The notes under the pieces were generated by a model. The model saw only the letters and a program-made list of their open reading frames with translations. It had not been told where the DNA came from and searched no databases. Of a DNA stretch of 64,000 nt, positions 48,186-60,411 are shown piece after piece. Source of the stretch: Daphnia carinata. Lineage: Eukaryota; Arthropoda; Branchiopoda; Diplostraca; Daphniidae. Made by a program: the position numbers and the translations under genes. Location: the NCBI RefSeq assembly GCF_022539665.2, contig NC_081334.1:7472424-7536423 (forward strand). Direction: 5' to 3'. Numbering within the stretch: position 1 is the first letter of the stretch; each line of letters begins with the position of its first letter.

Positions 48186-51100
48186 ATGACGATGGATCAC
48201 GAAGTTGTTGAGGAGGGCTGTAGAAACTGCAGCGCTCTACGAAATGTAAAACAGTGCATAATTCTGTGACCAACTGTAGCTAATTATGTTTTTATAACAG
48301 GAGATGGAAAAGAGAAACATACAAATGGAAAACAACAATGCACAACAATTAGCTGGTTTCCTAACTCTCAAACAGAAAATTATTGGAACTGAGTAAAAGA
48401 CAGCATGCTTTTATATTTTATGTGTTTATAACCTTTGTTTTAATCTGTTAGTAAACTCATTCGAGAATACCAGGCCTCCAAAGTGGAACGGGATATACTC
48501 ACTAGGAAAAATGAAGAGTTTGTTCACCTAATAGATCAGCTTCATCGTGATTTGAGTATTCGGAATCAGGAGTATACACAGCTTTGTGCCAATGCCGAGC
48601 TTTTAAAAAAGGTATCGTTTTTTAATACTCCTATCATGCAACAATATAATTTTTCTATCACAGGCAAATTCTGAATATGAAGTCAAAGTTAAACAATTGT
48701 GTGATGAAGCTCAAAAGTGGAAGTTTCAAGCAGAAGCAGGGCAAAATTTTACTTCCCAGCTTGTTGAAAAAGTTAAAATTCTGGAGAAGTATGAAACGGA
48801 GGCAAAACATAGTGCCACAGTATCCAGAGATCATGAAAAAATAGAAAACAAACTGCAAGTCTTAAAAGGTAATTATCTCTCCTGTTATGTGGATAGTCTG
48901 CCCCTCTACCAAACATTAAAGCAAGTACAGTTCTATTTTGGGTAAGAGTGATCCCTGGCTTCTTCTCTATTGATAGTAAAAGAAACTTGAAAAGTGTAAG
49001 GCTCATCCATATTAGGCCATGTGTTGTAGCACTATAAATGTAAGAAGTGTTAAAATCTTGTTCAAAGAGACAGATTCAAGGCACCCCATGTCCACCTCTA
49101 GGCACCATTCTTGAAATTTTTTTAAAAGGATAAAACTGAAAATCCACTTACAACAGTAATTGTGGGTTATAGGGTAGTGTACCTGTGGGTAGTGTAACCT
49201 TGTGGGTAGTTTAAACCTATGAAATCAGCTGGAGTTGTTTCAATAGAATTTCTGTAAGTTGTACGCTGGCTGATGACAGAACTCTTTTAGGGTAGTGTAT
49301 TGGAAAAGTAAAAGCAATGTTGAAAGAGATAGAAATTATTATTGCAAGCAAATTCCTCGATGTGGGCAACGGTTTGGTGAAATTGTTACAATCTGCCTTC
49401 ACATAAAACCAAAGTTCTCCTGAGGTTTAGAGTTATACAAGTTCTACTAACTTTATGCGTCTAAATGGCGAATTTTTCATCAGGTTCATATTTTAATGTT
49501 TGTTAATAAGTTAAGGTAAGTGCCGCAATTGCTTCAGGGTTTTTTTTTAAATTATGTTATCGAATTTTTTAAAATTCAATTTCAACTAAACGAAGCGCTT
49601 ATGTGTTCTCGTCAGACACTAATATTCATTCTTGGAATTAATTGTAGGTCAGCTAAAAGACGCTAGAGAAACGGCCACCAAATCCAAAAAGGAATTCACA
49701 AAAATCCAAAAGGACTACACACAGCTTATGAAATATGCAAAAGAATGGGGCAGGCTTGCAGAATCCCAAGGTAATTTTGTTGTTTTGATAAGCTCTATTA
49801 GTGAAATCTTTTTATTTATTAATTTTTTTATTTTATTTTTTTTTATAAATTTTTTTTTAAAGGGAAACTTAGCGCTTTACAAAAACGATTTTTCATAAAA
49901 TTGTGTAACAAAGAGTATCAAGAGACCGGTGAAGTTGTGGATCCAGATATTATGGAAGCAAATGAAATTGATGAACAATCAAAGTTACTCGAACATTTAT
50001 TGGACGATGGGAATGGATCCGAATCTGTGACAACGCCAATAGATACTCTCCGGAATGACATGGCGATGTCGGAAGAACACTTATCGTCCCGTTTAATAGA
50101 AAGATCGAAATCTCCTGGTAAGTCCCTTTTCATCAAACAAACTGAGCAAACTCCTGTCAGAGCTCAAAGAAGGCGCGGTCATGATAGTGGAACATCTTCG
50201 AAGAAATCATCACCGAATAAAACCTCGCCGGAGACTCGAACGACACGCGCACGTACAAGAACAGTTTCTCAAAATTCCGTTTCACAGAGCTCGGATGCAG
50301 ACAATGCGTTAGAATCAGAAAAAGAAAACAGCAAAAGCTCTGGGCCCCGCACTCGTTCAAGATCTGTAAAGATAACGCAGTTACCAGGTCCGAAAAGTCC
50401 CGAAGATTTCGTCACGCCGAATCCTAAAGCTATTACCCAGTCAAATTTACCGGAATCGGTTGATGACATACCATGCCGATCCCTTGTGTCGATGGAAACC
50501 GTGTTGATGACGGAGCCAACCGTTGGGCAAGGCCCTTTCAGGAAGAAAAATTTACATGGATCTTTAAGCTCTTCGGAATCAGATTCAGAGCTTCCCGATG
50601 CTTTAAAACTATTTGAAGATAACCGAACGATTACCAAAACATCGACAACACCAACTACGGAATCCATCGCGGGAGTCAAACCGCTAATCAGTTTATTTGA
50701 ACCAGACATTTCTGATGACAGATCAAAAGAGAAAAATGGTAAACTAGCAGGGGATCAGTATGTGGCAAAAGAACAGTCGGAATTTCAAACGTCAGCCAAC
50801 CCTTCTTCCTTGTTCGATTTTGATAGCTCTTCAGATTCCGATCTCGATATGATTCCTGTACCTACATGTAAATTGTCAACCGTGAACAAAAGTGATGATA
50901 GAAATACGCTACTGAATACCATCCCATCGTCAACAACAGCATCCTTGGACATCGGCGAAAAAACTATTAGCGACCCCGTCGAAAAGTCTGTAATGAGAGA
51001 ATTGCCATGCAGCCCTACTTCAGGAACGGGAACATGGAATGAAAGTAATGCATCTAGAAACATCTTCGAATTAGAAAACAATATTGACATTAATGCGCCA

Positions 51101-54100
51101 ACACAAAATTCAAATGCGACACAGTCCCTTCAGCAGAAAATGTCTGAACAACTAGAAGAAACTGTGAATTCAGATAGTATTTTCGCGTTGGATACAGATC
51201 TTAATGCTAGTTCATCCAATCCAGATTCTGATGTGAAGAAGTCTAACGAAGAAATCCAATCCAAATCCTTGAATGTGGAAGTTGCTGTTCAGGCACCAGT
51301 CCTTTTGGATGAAGATCTTAGTACTGCAACCCTAGGAAATGTAAATGTTCAATACTCAAAAAGCCAACGTATTGAAGAAACGATATCCGAATTATCGAAT
51401 ACGGAGACTGTCCTTGTGGCGTCCCCTTCTTTGGACCCTGTACATAGCAATTTCGTTCCAGAAAGTGTAAAAGGTCCAGAGACAAACGCTGGTCAGAGTG
51501 GTACCCCTGTTTCAAGCGTTGGAGTAGATAAAGAGCTTCAAAATGAAGTATCAGCTGAGAGGAGCAACGGGAAATCAAGAATCCTACCATTTTGCAGTGG
51601 CGATAACTTGGAAGAATCTTCAAATACGAGCATGAATGGGATTACTGCAAAGCATAGAGAACAAATCAAAGAACAGATCAATGTATTGACGGAAAACGAA
51701 AAAAATCCCATAACTATAGGATCCCCAAAGAATCTTGAAACGGGAACCGACGAAGGAGACACCAAAGTGGAGAACGGCATTTTAGTATTGCATGCGGACC
51801 TTGATATCAGTTCATCAGAATCGGAGACTACAGACCCCCTGAAAGAAAAGAAATCTAATTTTTCGAATAAAGAATTCAGTCATCAGCCATCTTTCTGTTT
51901 GGAGGAAACCCCTAGTACTGACATTACAGAAAATGTAGATGTTCAAGATACAAACAATCATCATGGTTGTAGCACTGTTGCAAGAGTTGGAACAAAGAAA
52001 GATCTTGTTAGTCAGTTTGGAGGAGTAAATGACACGATTAAACCGTCTACAAAAATTGGAAAAATCTTCGCCATTGGAAAAAAAGCATCGCCATTTACGA
52101 AAATCGACATTCCGTCCGAAAGGCATGAAGAACCAAGTTCTCAATTGATTTGTACAACGGCAGAAGGTGTTGAAAAGCCAGCTACCAAAATATTGCAACA
52201 GTATACTGAACCGGGCGCTGGAGAATCTAATGCCAAGAATGGGCGTTGCAGCATCTCCGCATTTGATGTGGATATCGATATTAGTTCGTCTGAACCAGAA
52301 TTGGATGAGTCGAAGCTCATTGAAGACACAAAATCTAAATTGGCTAATGCAGAAGATAGCATTCAAGTGCCCTTCTCAATTGATGAAAAATCGAGCAGCA
52401 CTGTTCCAGAAAAGGTAATTATTCGAAAGCCTGAAATTCTGCTTGATTGTGGCGCCGTTTCAATCATTGGGGTAGATCAAGAACATCGTACTGAATTGCC
52501 TCTGACAGAAGATAACTGTGAAATCAGCAAAGTGAACGAGGAAGTTTTTGGAACTATGATAACTGAGAAAGCTGCTGTGGTCTTTGCTGATGTATCTTTA
52601 AGGGAAAAGACAGCAAATGACGAGCTCGACAATGAAGCCCAGGCAACGCCAAACGTGATAAATGATAAAAATTTGCAAGTCTTCCATGCCATTCCTGCGA
52701 AACAAATAACCGTCTCCAGCAGCCCAATGTTACCGGGTGAAACTTTATCAAACAACCATCTCTTATTGTCAGAAGAAAATCGTGAAGTTGTACCGCCACC
52801 CCAGCTAGATAAAACCAAACCAACGGGTATCCATTCACCTTGTCGCGTTTCTGTAGCAGATATGAGAGATGGTAGTCCTGCTAAAAAAGATGCACATCTT
52901 TCACTAGTCCATTGCCAAGATTCGGTTCAAGAACCACATGTTTTTCCAAGGAGAAGCAGCGACGTATCAGAATCTGCCACAGTTACACAAAATTCTCAAA
53001 TCCTAAAAGCTGTACGAACGTCATCCTTCGAAGTTCCCTTGATAACAGATATTCCAATAAAAGCCCCCAACGTTTTTCCGACCAATGCAACTGAAAATAG
53101 CCCGCAGAGCATAGGTTCCACACAAGCAGCTAAAAAACTTCCGTCTGAAGTACCGTCCGAGGAAACCAACGAGGAATCAAGAATCCTACCTTTTTGCAGT
53201 GGCGATAACTTGGAAGAATCTCCAAATGCGAGAATAAACTTCATTACTGCAAACCATAAAGGACAAATTGAAGAACAGATCAATGGATTGGCGGAAAACA
53301 ACAAAGATCCTGTACCTATAGGTTGCCAAAGGAATCCTGCATCGGGAACCGACGAACCAGACACCAATGTGCAGTACAGCATTTTCGAGTTGCATGAGGA
53401 CCTTGATATCAGTTCCTCAAAATCAGGTTCAGAGGCTACGAACCTCCCAGAAGAAAACAAATCCAATTTTTCGAATAAAGAGTTCACCCGTCAGCGGCCT
53501 TTCCGTTTGGAAGAAACGCCGAGTACTGACATTGCAGAAAGTGTAGATATTCAAGATACAGACAATCATCATAGTTGTAGCACTGTTGCAATAGTTGAAG
53601 CAAAGAAAGATCTTACCAATCAATTGGGAAGAGAGGAAGAAATGACTGAACCGTTTGCAAAAACTGGAAAAATCTTGGAAGAATCTCCCGGTATGAAAAT
53701 AGACATTCCTTCCGAAAGGCATGAAGAACCAAGTTCTCAATTGATTTGTACAACGACAGAAGGTGTTGACAAGCCCGTTACCAAAATATTGCAACAGTAT
53801 ACTGAACCGGGCGCTGGTGAATCTGATGTCAACAATGGGCGTTGCAGCATTTCCGCATTCGATGTGGATATCGATAATAGTTCGTCTGAGTCAGAATTGA
53901 ATGAGACGAATCTCATTGAAGACACGAAATCTAAATTGGCTAATGCAGAAGATAGCATCCAAGTGCCCTTCTCAATTGATGAGAAACCAAGCACCACTGT
54001 TCCAGAAAAAGTAATTATTCGAAAGTCTAGAATTCTGCTTGATTGTGCCGCTATTTCAATCGCTGGGATAGATCAAGAACATCGTACTGAATTGCCTCTG

Positions 54101-57100
54101 ACGGAAGATAACTGTGAAATCAGTAAAGTGAACGAGGAAGTTTTTGGAACTATGATAACTGAGAAAGCTGATGTGGCTGATGAATCTTTAAGGAAAAAGA
54201 CAAAAGATATATTCGACAATGAAGCCCAAGCAACGCCAGACGTGATAAATGATAAAGAGTTGTCAGTCTCCCATGCCATTCCTGCTATACAAGTAACTGT
54301 TTCAAGCAGCCAATTGAGCAGCCGAATGTTACCGGGTGAAGTTTTGTCAAGTAACCATCCCTTACTGCCAGAAGAAAATCTTGAAGCTGTACCGTCACTA
54401 CAGCTTGATAAAATCAAACCAACGGGTATCCATTCGAACTGTCGCTTTCCCGTAGCAGTGGTGGGAGATGGTAATCCTACCGAAAAAGATGCACATCTTT
54501 CTCCGGTCCATCGCCAAGATTCTGTTCAAGAATCACCTATTTCTCCAAGGATAAGCAGCAAGGTACCAGAATATGCCACGGTTCCTCAAAATCCCCAAAT
54601 TCTAAAAGCTGTAAGAACGTCAGCCTTCAAAGTTCCCCGGATACCAGATACTCCAATAAAAGCCCCTGACGTTTTTCCGACTCATGTTACTGAAAATAGC
54701 CCGAGCAGAGGTTCCACTCAAGCAGTCAAAAGGACGGCAGCTGATGATGAGGTTGCCGTTATCTTGAAGCAAATTCGAACCAATGTTATCGATCTGCCCG
54801 CAACCGTTTCACCTTTACCCAGATCACCAGAGCCGCAGCCCGCCGTGAAAATTGAGGAACCTAAATCTAGGTTCCCAATTTTACCACGTTGCGCTTTCAA
54901 CTGGACGCGCAAAAAACTGCCTCTCGGCGACCAATTAACCGAACGATTCGGTTCCTACCTCCATCCGGGTATAAAGGCACGCGTTCGTTTCAGGAGAGTC
55001 AGTCGTCGTTTACTGGAAATCCGATCTCCAGATATACTGAGCAATTGCTTCCAGGGTGTGACAAATTTTGCCGAAGCTGAAAGAAGACCTCAACCGATTG
55101 TGAAACTTGTTCAGCTTGTCGGAAGCACTACTGATCTCGTTGGATACGAAGATGACGCAACCGAACTAACTCAAAACTCCGTCGTGTCGGCCCAAGTTCC
55201 AAATGCTTCGCCTGAGAAAAGGCTGTCTACTTCGTTTTCAACCAAAGAAGTTGAAAAAGTAACCCTTCCAAAATCAAATCCAACTACACCAGTTAGAAAG
55301 AAAAGAAAAGCACAGGAACTTGCAAGACGACAAAAACCAACGACACCGGCACTTTTTGGATCTTCGTCCAGCGAATCGGAGAGCGAGTCCGAGAGCGAAT
55401 CGGACGTCGTTCCCCAACCCATTGAAGAACAATTAGTAAAGAGTTCAACTGCAAGAAATCAGAATGAAACAGAACGAAGAATAGTGCCGAGTAAGGAAAG
55501 CAAACAAACGCCATCGGTTGTTGCCACTTCCCGAGCACAAGCGATGGCACAACTTGTCGAACCCATCGTCCCACTGGGTAGGGGAAACAGGCCCAGCTTT
55601 CTGCCCATCAAACCAAATGAAGGCCAGCGGGAAGGTGATTCAATGTTCAATCAAAGTCGACTCTCGTTAGGTTTAGGGAGAGGAGCTAAAATTTCTCAGC
55701 CTACAATTGCGCCGTGCTCCGATGCACTCTTGTCTGCAACGATCAAGTCCAAAGCTGTGACTAGGGTAGTTGCCCCGTCAAAGCACATTTTCAAAGAACC
55801 TAATGCTCCCAGCGAGTGTGTACTAACGAACACTATACTTACAGACAACTCTCCAGCTCAAGAGATAACTCCGACCAGAAAAAGAGTCTCTCACGCCTCC
55901 AAAAGAGGGATGGAATCCGATCCTGTCATCGCTACAATTTCGCCATCTTCCAAACGAGGACGAATTCAACACGAAGGACTACCAACAGTTTCATCGCAAA
56001 CTACTCAATCGACTGCTACTGAAACGCCGTTTGAAGAAGTTTCTGTTGAAGCAAGAACAAGGCAAAAGATCAAAAGTACCTTAACAATTAAGCCGCAAGA
56101 AATGGTGAAATTGAGTTTTGAAACTCGAATGCCGTCGGGCAATGAGGAGTTGCAACCCAAAATAATACAACCAAAAGATTTTAGGCTAATTGAAGAAACA
56201 GTAATAAAGGGGGCTACTAGTAAAATTGACACTCTCTCAGAAAACGGGGTACCGATGGAAGTAAATACGGGAGGAACGAGTCAGCTCTTTTGCCCAGAAA
56301 GAGAGATGACAGTTACAACTCCAAGTATTGCGGAAAAAAGTATGTTAACTGATAGCGCGAAAAACAGTCATCAATTATTTGAGAACTCTGGAGTGATGGT
56401 CGTAGACGGAAGACCCCTGTCGCCTGACGCAGAAGAAAGTCCTCGATCACCTGACGCTGTGGGAAGTCCTCGACCAACTGAAGTAGAAGAAAGGCCCCGG
56501 TTGCCCGACACCGAAGAAAGCCCTCAGTCGCCTAATGTAGAAGAAAGTCCCCACTCGCCTGATGTCGAAGAAAGTCCCCACTCGCCTGATGTAGAAGAAA
56601 GCCCCCACTCGCCTGATGTAGAAGAAAGCCCCCACTCGCCTAGTATAGAAGTAAACAAGAAGACGGGCAATGTTGAAAATAGTTCCGAATCTCTAGAAGA
56701 GCAGCCATTGCAGTCGTTCGACAAAAATAGAAGTTTGGGATCGACTGTGGAAATTCCTTTGGCTAGTTCTGCTGAGCTCGAAGAACATCAATCAACTGCT
56801 TTTGAACTTGTTTTCAAAGAATTGCTCCAAGAAAATCCCGCTGTCAATCAAAAAGCCGGCAGTAAGGTTTTTATGTTTTATTTGTATAAATTCATTGTTG
56901 TTTATAACTTCTGTTATTCTTTTTCAGAATTGAAAAAAGATATCAATCTGTGTGTCAACAGAGTTTTTAAGAATCCTAATGTCACTGAAGAATCGTGGAA
57001 TAGCCTAATTGAAAGGGCCATGCGGTCCGATTCGAAAAGCCATCCTTTCATTTTGATTCGGTACTTTCATTTTCGTCCAAAAAATTTGATTGGTGATTAC

Positions 57101-58484
57101 CTATTTGTTTAATAGGAAACTCGTAGCGACGGTTATAAAAGACTGGGATAGTCCAATCGATTTGTCCAAAACACCGCCTGCTCCGCCGATGGCAGCTGTA
57201 CATCAGCGATGTGTCATGATACTTAAAGAATTGGATGAAGCGAATTCAAAGTTGACTGTAGAACCAAGTGAAAACCTCCACATGTATAGTAACTTATTTC
57301 TTAGCGAGTGCAGTGCCGTTATGTTCCAGCAAGATTCTAGTCTGACGGTAGATATGATTAAGTATCAGTTGACAGGGTACCGTATTAATTTAAATCTGGT
57401 TGTTGATTACAGTTGGAAGAAATGTGTTCTCTAGCACGCGCGTATACGGCTATCTGTCGATCTCGAAGCGCTTTAACTAGAGCTAGAACATTTTTATTTG
57501 ATTGCGTTTATTTCCTGCCACCGCGCTCGTATGCTTTGACGTACACCGTCTTGTCCGTCTGGGCAGATGTTCTTCGCCATATCTCATTTCCGTTGGGTAT
57601 GATGGATTATCCTCTGATCAGTTTAGTTATTTTATAATAACACCATTTTATCGGCAGGTCCTTCTTGTATTGATCAAACGATTGCTTACCTTCTCTTACA
57701 CAACTGTAAAGTAAAAGCCGTTCCTGGAATTGCCGGTAAGGTGTTGCAAGCGCGTTCGTTCTTGCAAAACACTTACGGTTACAAAAACGTGACTTCTAGG
57801 ACAGTTGATGATTTGACAAGCTACCTCATGACCCGCTTCAAAGGTAATAGAAACTTTTCTTTAACCTGTTCATTTGTTGATGTTAAACCACTAACTTTGC
57901 TGTAGAAACCAACTCTGCAGACGAAGCGTCGAATTTAAGTTGGAGTTTTGCATTACTTACCCGGTGGGAGGGAATTGATTTTGCTATTCAAGTAATCGAA
58001 AAGCAACTGTGGCCTTTTCTTCAACGCTGGAGTTCTGGGGAGGGCACGAATTCAGGTGCCGCCGCAGTAATCATTGCCATAGGTGAGTTTCCGTTATCCT
58101 AGTTTTCAAATTAACCATCATACGGCTTATTTATTTTTCTAAAACCAGGAATGCTAGGAAAAACGGTACCTTCTAGCAAACGAGCCGGAGTGCAAAGGAT
58201 TCTCGATGCAATGAAAATTCTACTTCAATCAGATGATGGTTCTGTTTAGCGTTTTCATGTTTTCAATCTGTCATATGTAACGCCATACCCTTTTTTTTAC
58301 AGTCATTCCTGCTATTCACGAGGCCGCCATTGAAGCTGTTGTTCTCCTTGGCGAGGAAGAGGATCCTAAGTCGGTGATCGAAGTCATAAAAGCATGGAAA
58401 CTTGTGAACACCAATTTAAGTCAACATTCGCGACAGTTGCTTAAGGCCTTTTTGAAACGCCATTCAAATCTCTGTGTTACCTAG
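48186..58484 (+). CDS. ICE1: Little elongation complex subunit 1 (ICE1) homologue
   Basis: ICE1 is the scaffold of the little elongation complex, which supports snRNA gene transcription with ELL, ICE2 and ZC3H8. Exons: 48186-48245, 48301-48392, 48452-48611, 48664-48868, 49648-49770, 49863-56861, 56928-57060, 57116-57347, 57413-57596, 57658-57843, 57906-58082, 58149-58238 and 58303-58484; about 2,940 residues (human ICE1 about 2,266). The N-terminus has a CRNC pair and FLTLKQKIIGTDKLIREYQ, matching the human CQGC, LTLKQKIINTDNLLTEYQ pattern, followed by coiled coil to about residue 215. The middle 2,300 residues are disordered, Ser/acidic and repetitive. The last 400 are helical (ARAYTAICRSRSALTRARTF, LTRWEGIDFAIQVIEKQLW), resembling the ICE1 C-terminal domain. 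The 57347 donor (ACG|GTAGAT) is chosen on phase. The gene starts at ATG 48186, with a second in-frame ATG at 48192. Confidence 0.82.
48869..49647 (+). other. ICE1 intron 4 (779 bases)
   Basis: This is the only long intron of the gene, between TTAAAAG|GTAATT and ATTGTAG. It includes a short near-repeat of GGGTAGTGT (49172, 49189, 49293) and nothing coding. Confidence 0.7.
51574..54732 (+). repeat. Tandem duplication of about 1.6 kb within the ICE1 coding exon
   Basis: Two in-frame copies lie head to tail: about 51574-53150 and 53176-54732, offset by about 1,602 bases. Both start SRILPFCSGDNLEES and both contain LDISSS, EETPSTDI, SERHEEPSSQLICTT, ILQQYTEPGAGES, GRCSISAFDVDID, EHRTELPLTEDNCEISKVNE and KPTGIHS in the same order. 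Both end near ENSP plus GSTQA. Point differences and small indels are spread along their length, so the duplication is not brand new. Confidence 0.9.
56415..56650 (+). repeat. 30-base coding minisatellite (decapeptide repeat) in ICE1
   Basis: About eight imperfect copies of a ten-residue unit, consensus SPDVEESPHS, run from 56415 to 56650. The last four are nearly identical in DNA and the first ones have diverged (SPDAEESPR, RPTEVEERP, LPDTEESPQ). Each carries Ser-Pro sites typical of proline-directed phosphorylation. Confidence 0.9.
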
Positions 58485-59491
58485 TCAGTTGAAGGATAAG
58501 TGAGTAACTTGAAAGCAGAGTTAGGAGCAACCAAACCAATTCATCGGCTATACAACAATTCCTGTCCGTCACTCAACATTGGAGATAATGTGTTTGGCTC
58601 ATGATTTAACTTTGCCATCCCATATACTGAATGCTCCCGTGTAATTGTTGATGCTCATTTAACAGAAGCGTATCTAGTTAAGTTATCAATCGAACCAGTT
58701 CTGCTAAATGCGTAATCCGTTTTTTAAACACACCCAATATTTAAGTTGAGGCTATCGCTGTCGCGTACTGGCGTGCTAGTTGCAAGCTAAACTACAACGA
58801 ATGAATTACTGAAAAAATAACAACTTTACCGGAATCAACATTCAATTTTGACTGTAGTCTGTAATTTTCAACCAATTTCAATGAGTTTCAGTTTTTGCAG
58901 TTACAAATTTTAAGCCCGAGTTTATAGTTTTTGAGTATTCTAAAATATCAAATTAGGTGCGAATCGAAACGATTACTAGCGCGCCAGTACGCTACAGCGC
59001 TAGTGTGACACATCAAACTTCTTTGATTATTCAAAAACTATAAACTCTACGTAAAAAAAATTTCTTTATCGTGTTTCTTGTTAAATTTTGAATCAGAATC
59101 GTATATAGCTATCTAGATTCAATGATATTAATTTTAAAAGGACAAAATTTCAAGCCCCACAAAATAAGCCCGACTTTTAGTTTTTTACGGTTAATTCAAA
59201 ATCGATAAGCCCAGTTTAAAAATATACCCGATTTTCGTGATCAGCGATCAATTTCGAATCAAAACAATGTATTTTTAACCAAATCTAGAATTTGACGAAA
59301 ATCGAAAAAGTGAGAAGGCTATATATGGCAATCCGTTTTACAAAAAAAAAAAAAAAAAAATTTCGCCAAAAAAAAAAAAAAAATCACACTTTTTTCTTTT
59401 TTTCCGACACGTAGCCATCTACCGCTCAGACTCGTTATTAGTGGCATGTAGGCAATTTTAGTCCATTGGATCCCAATGGCAGTTACTTGAG
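58485..59491. other. Intergenic DNA after ICE1
   Basis: AT-rich intergenic sequence. No standard AATAAA is seen close to the ICE1 stop. It contains the inverted-repeat element at 58756-58999 and two long A runs (59341-59360, 59370-59384). No coding sequence is supported. Confidence 0.6.
58756..58999. mobile_element. Small element with 25-base terminal inverted repeats (MITE-like)
   Basis: The ends 58756-58780 and 58975-58999 are inverted copies of CGCTGTNGCGTACTGGCGNG plus CTAGT, with two mismatches over 25 bases. The 194 bases between are AT-rich and non-coding. A second inverted pair, TTTATAGTTTTTGA near 58921 and its complement near 59030, surrounds the right end. No target-site duplication is evident, so the transposon reading is tentative. 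Confidence 0.4.
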
Positions 59492-59800
59492 TAGCGTGGC
59501 TGGAGAAAAACGCGTGGCTAGAGAAAAATATTAAAAAATGGATAAGATAATAAAAGATAGGGATGGTAAGTACAAAGATTATTATATTAGTTTTCAATTA
59601 TTAATTATTGTTTTTTAGCTCTAATTATGAACCTGCAGGCTCAATATATATAGCGTGGCTGGAGAACAACGCGTGGATGGAGGAACAATTGAAAAATGGA
59701 TAAGATAATAAAACAAAAAAATGGTAAGTATAAACATTATTATATTGGTTTTCAATTATTAATTATTGTTTATTAGATCAAATTATGAAGCTGCAGGCCC
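59492..59800 (+). repeat. Tandem duplication of an exon pair
   Basis: Two adjacent units of about 155-160 bases (59492-59650 and 59651-59800) share GCGTGGCTGGAGAA, AATGGATAAGATAATAAAA, a GGTAAGTA donor, TTTTCAATTATTAATTATTG and an acceptor followed by AATTATGAANCTGCAGGC. Each encodes MDKIIK followed, after the intron, by LQAQ. The first copy runs into a stop (QAQYI then TAG); the second leads into the split gene at 59696. Confidence 0.75.
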
Positions 59801-60411
59801 AGTTATTGGAACAACACAAAATATTAGATAACAAAGCTAAGGATCGTAGGCCTAACACGTAATGATTCTATTTATTTGCTTTTATTCATTCGTGTTTTGT
59901 AGCTCAAATTTTGAGTCTTCAAGCTCAGCTAGGGGAAAAGAACAAATTGGAACGGAACAGTTTCCAAACAGTGAAGGAGGTTTTTCAAAACTCATCTCTA
60001 ACTGAACGTGAGGATGAGTTGGCATTAGGTGAACACAGCCAGGTACCTAAAGTTTTCAAATAAGAATTCAAAATAAGTATAGAATTTTAAAAAACAATTA
60101 TTTATTGCTTAGTTATTCAGTCCACCACATGACAGTGTGTTAAATTTAAATTCTGTTAGTGCTGCACTAAAAGAATCGTTAGTAATAAGCTCATGCAGTG
60201 AAGGAACTGAACAATTGTGGGAACGTATTTGGGCCGAAAATGGGTGTGGTACAGAAACCCAGAAATGGCACAAGTTCAACATGAAACATGGATTAGGTAC
60301 TTTTCGGTTTTTTGTCTATCGAAAAAGTATTTTTAATGCTATTATTTTGCATTCACAGATTTTAACGGGGGATCAAATCAAGTCTGGAAGTGTTACAGGA
60401 TGGAAGAGTGA
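59696..60411 (+). CDS. Unrecognised split gene, 157-residue predicted protein
   Basis: Five exons with agreeing phases, 59696-59723, 59777-59845, 59903-60042, 60113-60296 and 60359-60411, give a continuous 157-residue reading. It opens with a short coiled coil (MDKIIKQKNDQIMKLQAQLL, then ILSLQAQLGEKNKLE). A Ser-rich acidic linker follows, then a possible folded module with GTEQLWERIWAENGCGTE, QKWHKFNMKHGL and VWKCYRMEE before TGA. I do not recognise the family. An open stretch downstream (60482-60700; YHLVLMNPVQQQSFIVLSQ) may be another exon or a decayed continuation. An inverted copy in the right arm (64000-63590) has a premature TAG, so this whole unit may be a decaying repeat-borne gene. 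Confidence 0.42.

Noticed and set aside
57371-57434. ICE1 coding through 57348-57412 (DMIKYQLTGYRI...)
   Set aside because: This frame runs into WKKCVL and a stop. Splicing at ACG|GTAGAT (57347) to TTGGAAGAA (57413) keeps the conserved helical C-terminal frame.
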